A DNA stretch of 64,000 nucleotides from Spisula solida (taxonomy: Eukaryota; Mollusca; Bivalvia; Venerida; Mactridae), in contig OX365944.1 in assembly GCA_947247005.1 (NCBI GenBank), positions 8,630,501 through 8,694,500 of the forward strand. Direction: 5' to 3'. The notes under the pieces were generated by a model that worked only from the letters and a program-made list of their open reading frames with translations, was not told the DNA's origin and made no database searches. Shown piece by piece: positions 56,735 through 64,000 of this stretch; within the stretch, counting starts at the first letter, position 1; every line of letters starts with the position of its first letter. Position numbers and translations under genes: made by a program.

Positions 56735-57860
56735 GTTCACTAATTAGAGATTGTGTTTTGTTTTGAATATGTATAATTTAATGTTCTTCAAGCTTGATCA
56801 GCATGTTTATACACGTATTTTTTTTATAAAATGTAGATCAAATTTAAATATATCCCCAATGGGGTAAAATAACCAAGTCACTAGGTCAAATCACCGACAA
56901 ACTTTTTGTAAATAAAAGGGGCTGCATTTTCATGATTTGTGTATGATACTAAATGCGGTTAAATTAATTCACCAAAAAGTGGTATTATTATTAAAAAATA
57001 ACGTATGAAAACACTAGCCTTCGTTTACAACTGTATATGACAATATAAACACCGCATGGTTAACCTGCCGCTAGCTTCAGGTGTAGTCTAAAACAAATAT
57101 ACTTTTAAATTGATATGCACTAAATACGACTTGTTTTTAATTGCAAACAAAGGCTAGGATTATCTCCGTTCCGCTATATGTAAGTTTAACCAACTGGTTT
57201 ATGATACAACCGAGTTTGATGCAAACCATAACACCCTCATACGTATCAGTAAGTAATTTAAAAGATACGACGCGTCTCTACCATTTAAATCTAACTAACA
57301 AGAATTACATTAAACCATAAATGTTTAAACTTTTATTTTTGTACGAGCATAACGGATCAAATTACACTATACGATATAAAGTTATTACCCTATCACATAC
57401 TTTAACATAGTGACCTATGATAAACATCATGTGACGAACTACTGTGCGGATCGGATTGTATTGAGAAATCTTACTCAGAGTAAATTTATTTTTTCAAGTA
57501 ATATGGAATTTACTTGGTTGGAGTGGTCATTGATTGGAGATCTCATTCTGTGCATGATTTTCATCATAGCTGTAGGCTATTTTTGCTGTAGAAAGTAAGT
57601 TTACTTTATACAACGTGATTTATCGAAACGAAAAGTAGAAAAATGTAATAATGAATATGATTTTATATATATATAACAATCACATCACTAGTATGAAAAC
57701 AAGTGTATTGTCTATGCACACTTATCACTTGAAAAGAAAAAACAACAAGTTTTTGACAATCTAGATAACAAAGGACGTATTTGACATTAAATAAATTACA
57801 TATTACTTCCTGGTTGAATTTCATATCAACGAGTGTATTGAAGTGTTCAGAGATTGAGCT
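56735..57860. repeat. Segmental duplication containing the gene D promoter (matches 16735-17045 and 21095-21960)
   Basis: Collinear with two blocks upstream of gene B, with the ~4 kb between those blocks absent here. Spans the promoter, anchor exon and start of intron 1. Confidence 0.8.
57406..57455 (+). promoter_or_regulatory. Conserved proximal promoter block of gene D
   Basis: Matches 21600-21650: TAACATAGTG, CCTATGATAA, GTGACGAAC, TGTGCGGATCG in order. The E-box is TCATGTGAC instead of TCACGTGAC, so the palindrome is lost here. Confidence 0.4.
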
Positions 57861-60800
57861 AAAAATAACCAACCTGTTATAAGGTAACGTTAAGTGTTAT
57901 TTTCAATAAGTCATAATTGGGAGGCGTAAGCCTCTCTATATAGTCCATGAGCCACCAATAGAAGACCCTCCCCCCTAGGGAATTTTGGTCGCTATATTTT
58001 TCTGAAAGCATATGGTCCCTGGAGTATGTTCCTGTAGTCTGCACTTTGGCCATCGGGGCGTTAAGATTTTTTGGGGTAAAACGTCAAAAAATATAAACGA
58101 AAAGTACAAATTTTTGGAATCGGTTAACTACAATCTTATTTATTATGTTATTTTGAAATAAATCCCTGTAACAGGTAGATATTAACCTGTCCTATCTAGA
58201 CTGAAAAAATCCTACAGCACTGATAAAAACTCGATACATCCGGATGCTACACACCTACCCTAAACCGAAAGTAGAAAAAAATGTCAATATTTCGACTAAA
58301 GGTCACCGGAAATGACGATGTGACGGTGACCCTTGCGCGAAAAACTTTAGGTCGAAAACTACGGAAGGCCGAAATGGCCATCTCGGCGAGTCTGCATAAG
58401 TACGCTATGGTAGCGGAAAGGATATAGGCAGTTCTGGTCCTGTTGGGTACATTATTATTAAACCACTAGGTACATCCATACCTTGTCCTAATTGGTACCT
58501 ATGACCACCCTTTATATACAATATTGGTTTTATTTATGCTCAAAAACTACCCTATACAGACATCAGTGGTCCTATCGGGTACTAACTATGCACACACAGT
58601 CCTGGTCTTATTCGATATGCATAGTCAATACGATTCCTAGTTCTATTGCTATTTAAAACCACCATACTTATACAGATATTGCTGGTCCGACATGGTGTAC
58701 TCATAACCACTAGTAGGTACATTAAGTTCTTGTCTCAATTGGTAGTCACAATTATCATGTTGTAATTGGGTAATTGTATCTGCTTATTGAAGTACATACA
58801 TGCCCAGTCCTAGTGGGGACTTAAACATCTATGCACAGTCATTCCTGGTCCTATTATGTACTCAAAACCACCATGTTCAGACATTCCTGGTCCTATTTGG
58901 TACTCAAAACCACCATGTACAGCCGTTATAGGTGCAATTTTGTACTCATTTCCACCATGTACTACATTGCTGGTCGTTTAGGATACTCATAACCACTAGG
59001 TTCAGACATTCTTGTAGGATACTGTCGACCATCAATTGACCATTCAGGCGCGCCATATAGAGACATGCTTGGTTTTATTTATCACTCATAACATATGTGC
59101 TACTCAAAACCTTCATTACAAAATAAGTTGTCGGGTTAGGAACTACCAACTACTAGGTGCGACCATTTGTTGTCCTATTAGGTAATCACTACCCTGTGTA
59201 CATACTATCATGTTCTTATTGGATACTCATACATACATTCCTAGTCATAGTGGGTACCCAACCACTTTGTACATGTATTCCTGGTCCTATTGAATACTCA
59301 AACTCACAATGTACAGATGTTTGGGGTCTGATTGGGTACTAACAACCACTAGGCGTGGTCATATGTTGTTCTATTTGGTCACCGCTACCATCATGTACAG
59401 GAATACATAACCACTAGATGCATACATTCGTAGTCCTAGTGGTTACTCACAACCACTATGTACATGCATAAGTGGTATGATCGAGTCCTCACAGCCACTA
59501 TACACAGCCATTATTGGTCCTTATGGGTACTGACTTCCATGTATATACATTCATTCCTGGTCGTATTGGGTACCCATAACCACTATTAACAGACATTCCT
59601 GTTTCCGGCTAGATACTGAAAATCATCATGTGAAGACATTCTTGATCACATTAAGCACTCTCAACCACTAGTTACATACATTACTGGTCTTATTGAGTGC
59701 AGACAACTATTGGGATCACCCATTCTTCGTCCTATCGGCAAAATGGAGAGACATTCCTGGTCTTATTGAGCAGTGAGCATGCCCAACCCCAGCTGTGACC
59801 ATTTGTTTTCACTAACCCCATGTACACGAAGCATGGTCTAATTAAATACTCATATCGACTAGGTACATACAAATCAAGTCCTAGTGGGTACCTGCAATTC
59901 TTATGTAAATATATTCCTGGTCATATTGACTACTTAGTGCCTAAGTAGAACATTCCTGATCTTGTTAGGCAATCATAAACATAAATTATCCCTAGTCCAT
60001 ATATGTATTCACGACCACCTTGCACATAAACTCCTAGTCTTATTAGGCACTCATAACCATTAGGTTCATCCATTCCTAGTCCTAATGGGTACCCACAACC
60101 ACCATGTTCATGCATACTGTACTTGGTCGTATTTGGTAGTCACTACCACTAGGTGCTGTAGGGTACTCACACACACCATGCGCAGACAGTACTATACTGG
60201 ATACTCACAATCACTAGGTACACACATCCATGGTCTTATAGGATGTGCACCATCATGTGGTATCTCATTTATTACACTCTGTGTACTGGCAACTGCAAGG
60301 TACAGAGATAACTGGTCCTATTGGATAAAATCTCAATAAAATCAGACCCTAACCCTTAGCTACGCTGTTAGGATCTGACTACACTCTGTAGCAGGTCATG
60401 TTTAATAAGTATGTCACAAGTGTTAAACGTGTAAAAGATAAAAAGACAGTATGTTACAGTTAAACTAGTACGTGCTATTACATTTTGATGGCTGGAATAT
60501 GCAAAGGAGACAACTCATCCAAAGAAACAGTGATCTTATTTGAGCTAAATCCCTTTTTATGTTCAGTAGAAATTAAGAAATAGCTAAAAGTTACAGAAAA
60601 TTGCAAGAGAATAATTGTCACCAGTGATATTTAAATACTATGCACAAGAACATATCAATACAAACATAAAAGCTGGAGCAAATCTAGCCACCTGTACACT
60701 TTCAGATTTGTGAAAGTAAAATTTTAATTTGATGATTGAAAGGTCACTTGGACATGACCCCGTATGGAGTACCATCAGATCCTATATATCAGTGTAAAGT

Positions 60801-63074
60801 AGGGAAGCGTTATATGGATTTGGTTTAAATGAGATTGTATTGGATACTCACAACAACTCAGAACAGCCATGCATGACACAACCATGATGCACAGCTATTG
60901 TGTCATAACGAATAGCTATACAATAACATTAAATTTTGTCAAATTTGAATGTATATGTACCCCACCCACTCTTGTAAAATAGATATAACTAACTAAACAC
61001 ATTCCATACATATATTACTGATGCTATAACATACATTGCAAACAAAGTGAAAAAGGGAAAAATATTTCAAAATCATATTGCGAGCACTTGTAAATAAGTA
61101 GAGCTGCTGTTTTCAATATTTTAGTGATTTTGGTGACCATTTTGGCGGCCATTTTGATGGCCATTTTACATAATAGACCCACTTATTGTGCATTTAAATG
61201 TTGAAATACATTTTGGGAATAAGTCTTTATTTGTATTCACAATTGCAATTAAAATACAGTAAGGCACGATGCGTTATTAGCAAAGTTAAGTGAATACATT
61301 GTTACCATTTGTACACTATTTATAAGCAGGGTGATAACCTTATTTTTGCTTTCCCTGCTAAATGCCCCAATGTCTGAAGTGCAGACTTTGGGAAAAGTAT
61401 TGGTAGGTCAAAGCCTTTCCCAATTACCAAATAAATGGATCAATGACACTGTATTGTGTCATTGTAGTGTACCGATTCTCAAAATTCGCACCTTTTCATG
61501 TATTTTTTAAGGTTTTACCCCAAAAATATCCCATTTCGCATAATAAAACAGGACTAAAATTTTGCAGACTTAAACTATAAGTTAATGTCAACCCATGAAA
61601 ATGTTTAATTTCAAATTAACTTAATAAATGTGATTGTAGTTAACCAATTCCAGAAATTCACACTTTCGTTAATTTTTTTAACGTTTTATCCCAAAAAATC
61701 TTAACGCCCCAACGACCAAAGTGCAGACTTTGGAAAAATACTCTACTGACCGTAGGCTTTCAGAAAAATATAGTGTCAGAAATTCCCTAGGGGGGGAGGG
61801 TTTACCCCACTGGCCCATGGACTAATACTACCATTGCTCATTTCTTAACGCAACCTGAACCGCTTTTAGGCTGCTATGTGAATCCGCATTCAAGTTGTTC
61901 TAGAAACTGTCAACATTCCCAATACTGCTTCATATGTTTCTCCAAATTTTTAAACTGATTTAATTCAATCAGCAACATTTGTTCATTCTAAGATCAACAA
62001 TTATTGTGAAACTGTTCGTTAAAAAGATATTTTTGCAGATCCACCGGGCCAATATCGAACTTGTTTCGTAATATAAAAATGACGTGTTCATCAAATGTCC
62101 TGGCTGTATAACTATTTTTAGAAACTTCAGACCAGGGTCACGTGATGGTTTTATCAATGAATCGTATATCGTCTGCAAAGTACTCTTATGCAATCATATG
62201 GTGTGGCTATACTAGCCCTTTCTATAGATGTATCACGCTGTGAGGGAAGTGATTACAAGGCGGTACTGTAGAATCTGATAAATAGGCGCGTAGTATTATT
62301 TTAAAGCCACTTTTGATATACGCATTCAATACACGTATTACATATAAATTAATATGCCCCTTTTTACAATTATTTAGATACCCAACATGCCTATATAGTC
62401 ACATATGCCTATTTTGACATTTAAGACAAGATCGGCAGTAAAGAAAACGAACATTAAACGTGTAAAGTCGGTTTAAGCTTTAGTAGCAGCAACCAGATCG
62501 CCTCCCAACAGCACTCTCAGTGCTTTGATTGTAATTGTCGCGACATTTCCTGTACGATACTAGTATTAATCTGTGCGCATGCAAACATGTGCGCATGCAT
62601 TGAAGACGTCAAATACCAATTGGATCATTTATATATTTGCTGAAATATTCTTTTCTGAAAATGTATTAAACATGGCCAAATCGAGTACAAAAAGGTGATA
62701 GAAAATCGGACATTGAATGCATCACTCAACTTAACCAGCCGAGCACAGAAAACATAACACAACATCACATAACAGAACTGGCGAGAAAATGAACTTAACC
62801 GCTGAAAGCCCAAGTCCCAACTGCCAGCAATCAACTCCCTCAATATGACCCGCCAGTCCTGTCACACATTGTTCTCAACATAGATTTTATACTACTTTAT
62901 ACATTTACTACATGTTGTCAATAATTTTTACAGCCGAGTGGTATGGCTAACTAGGAAGAATTATGAAACTATGGGAGATATGATGTCAGAGGTCATGGCA
63001 TTGAAGAAACAAATCATATCATTGAAGGAAGAAGTCCAAGACGAACGCTCGGAGAAAGAGCAGGCACTGACAAG
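57503..63074 (+). CDS. Gene D: membrane-anchored MIEAP-family protein, 3' partial
   Basis: Exon 1 (57503-57594, 92 nt, the same length as in gene B) reads MEFTWLEWSLIGDLILCM then IFIIAVGYFCCR, a single transmembrane helix; donor AAA|GTAAGT. Exon 2 (62934-63074) reads RVVWLTRKNYETMGDMMSE and the coil LKEEVQDERSEKEQALTR, with the phase-2 borders of gene B exon 2; it lacks an internal stretch present in B (PVGETGPEPLDQKERSH). The donor context AAG|GTCACC is weak but equivalent to B (GTTACA) and A (GTCTAA). The MIEAP exons should lie beyond the window. Intron 1 is 5.3 kb against 0.9 kb in B, because of a repeat block at 57.9-62.3 kb. Both exons are open, so the gene is probably intact. Confidence 0.8.
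58430..60340. repeat. Degenerate ~45-50-bp minisatellite
   Basis: Dozens of diverged units of the form 'cattcctggtcctattgggtactcataaccactaggtaca'. All short frames here are products of the repeat. Bounded by unique DNA near 58425 and 60345. Confidence 0.85.
60345..61335. other. Spacer inside the intron block
   Basis: AT-rich. Around 61130-61165 is a short internal repetition 'attttggcggccattttgatggccatttta'-type. No gene. Confidence 0.35.
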
Positions 63075-63112
63075 GTCACCAAACATGATTACATCGTCTT
63101 ATTTTATAACTT

Positions 63113-63372
63113 GGCTGGTATTTATAAAGCTTCTTAGTGGAAAACTTAGATATTTTGACTTAAGTAAAAAATTTACAAAGCACATATTTCCTGAAAATTG
63201 AAGAATAGCTCATGTTTCCTAAGTGATTATAGTAGCTCTCTACATAATGCATAGAATGTATGTAAATAATTCATAATCAGAATTGTATTATTAAGCTGAT
63301 ACACTGAAGGAAATTTTAAGATTTAAAGAAAATTCTTAGTTTTCTACTAAGATGCTTTATAAATACCAGCCC
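63113..63372. mobile_element. Foldback MITE, second copy, in gene D intron 2
   Basis: Inverted ends GGCTGGTATTTATAAAGC and GCTTTATAAATACCAGCC; same family as the MITE in gene C exon 1. It lies just past the exon 2 donor and splits intron DNA that is contiguous in gene B ('acctcgtctta' / 'cactctaccgtccagtatag'). Confidence 0.8.
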
Positions 63373-63529
63373 TGTTTTATTTAACTATTTATTTTACTTC
63401 ATTTGTAACGTTACCATGTAATCGTCCAATATATTCCCGTATTGTACACTCTATCGTCCAGTATAGTATTATATTGCCATATTATATATCTATCAAACGA
63501 TTAGGTAACAAATGTGACCTCTAGTGACT

Positions 63530-64000
63530 TCACAATGATTTGACCTTGTGACCTGATGTTTGACCCCGGATGACCCAATATCGAACTTGACCTAGATTAT
63601 GTTAACATTATGTTAACATGGTCATTATGACCAAGTTTAATAAAGATTAGGTCAAAATTGTGACCTCTAGTGACTACACAAGGTTTTTCCATGATTTGAC
63701 CTTGTGACCTAGTTTTTTAACCCGGATGACCCAATATCGAACTTGACCTATATTTTGTTGAGATGATCATTGTGACTAAGTTTCATAAAGATGAGGTCGA
63801 AATTGTGACCTCTAAAGCCTACACAACGTTTTTCTATGATTTGACCTTGTGACCTAGTTTTTGATCTCGGATAACCAAATATCGAACTTGAACTAGATTT
63901 GGTTGACAAATTCATTGTGACCAAGTTTCATAAAGATTAGGTCAGAATTGTGACCTCTAGTGACTACACAAGGTTTTTCCATGATTTGACCTTGTGACCT
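63530..64000. repeat. TGACCT-rich tandem repeat, ~150-bp period, right edge
   Basis: Three or more units with starts near 63583, 63742 and 63888, less diverged than the copy at 541-1180. The array continues past the window edge inside intron 2 of gene D. Confidence 0.9.

Larger units (their letters stand above)
57940..61835. mobile_element. Inverted-repeat-bounded block in intron 1 of gene D
   Basis: 57940-58170 and 61600-61835 are inverted copies: TAGTCCATGRGCCA ends, CCCTAGGG, 'gtgcagacttt'/'aaagtctgcac', 'cttaacgcccc' and 'gtagttaacc' pair in opposite order. A further diverged direct copy is at 61340-61570. The ~3.4 kb between the ends holds a minisatellite and AT-rich DNA with CCCCACCCACT near 60960. 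No transposase is visible; probably a large non-autonomous DNA transposon. Confidence 0.65.

Overview
This is nuclear DNA from an animal, most likely a bivalve mollusc. It is AT-rich, its genes are split by GT-AG introns, and it is crowded with repeat types familiar from bivalve genomes: ~150-bp TGACCT-rich satellites, foldback MITEs, tRNA-headed SINEs and degraded LINEs. The phylum-level call is an inference from repeat style and gene content; I cannot name a species.

The main genic content is a head-to-tail, plus-strand array of genes whose C-terminal half I recognise as the MIEAP domain (mitochondria-eating protein, SPATA18 family). Gene A (1267-7381, 5' end missing) has four N-terminal exons, three of them clearly coiled-coil, followed by the MIEAP exons. 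Gene B (21699-31383) looks complete: a six-exon model encodes about 311 residues with an N-terminal membrane anchor, a short coil and the MIEAP domain. Gene C (50879-51233) is a lone anchor exon broken by a foldback MITE. Gene D (57503-63074, runs off the right edge) has the anchor exon and the coil exon. B and D are segmental duplicates, including conserved promoter DNA. A fifth protein gene, on the minus strand (12011-13219), encodes a two-B-box, coiled-coil TRIM-like protein without a RING.

The rest is largely mobile DNA. A LINE with an uninterrupted 1,244-codon endonuclease/reverse transcriptase ORF lies at 33.2-37.4 kb and abuts a ~78-bp tandem repeat (37.7-39.3 kb). LINE fossils sit at 9.2, 32.9 and 40.2 kb. 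A 7.66-kb element (42420-50078) has very long inverted arms, CACTG termini, an inward-facing ATG exon with a splice donor in each arm, three copies of a GCGCTGTG motif per arm, and five GAGGCCC sites per arm with matching spacing. Its left arm has taken in a SINE and a TTAA-flanked piggyBac-like element that itself carries a nested TA-flanked pogo-like MITE. Another TTAA element (23.3-24.2 kb) has its empty site preserved in an inverted duplicate at 27.5-28.0 kb.

Layout: 0-7.4 kb gene A; 7.4-21 kb repeats and the TRIM-like gene; 21-31.4 kb gene B; 31.4-42.4 kb LINEs and satellite; 42.4-50.1 kb long-armed transposon; 50.9-57 kb gene C relic and repeats; 57-64 kb start of gene D with a repeat-swollen first intron. 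By family knowledge the MIEAP proteins would act in mitochondrial quality control; the membrane anchor and tandem expansion are the lineage-specific features.
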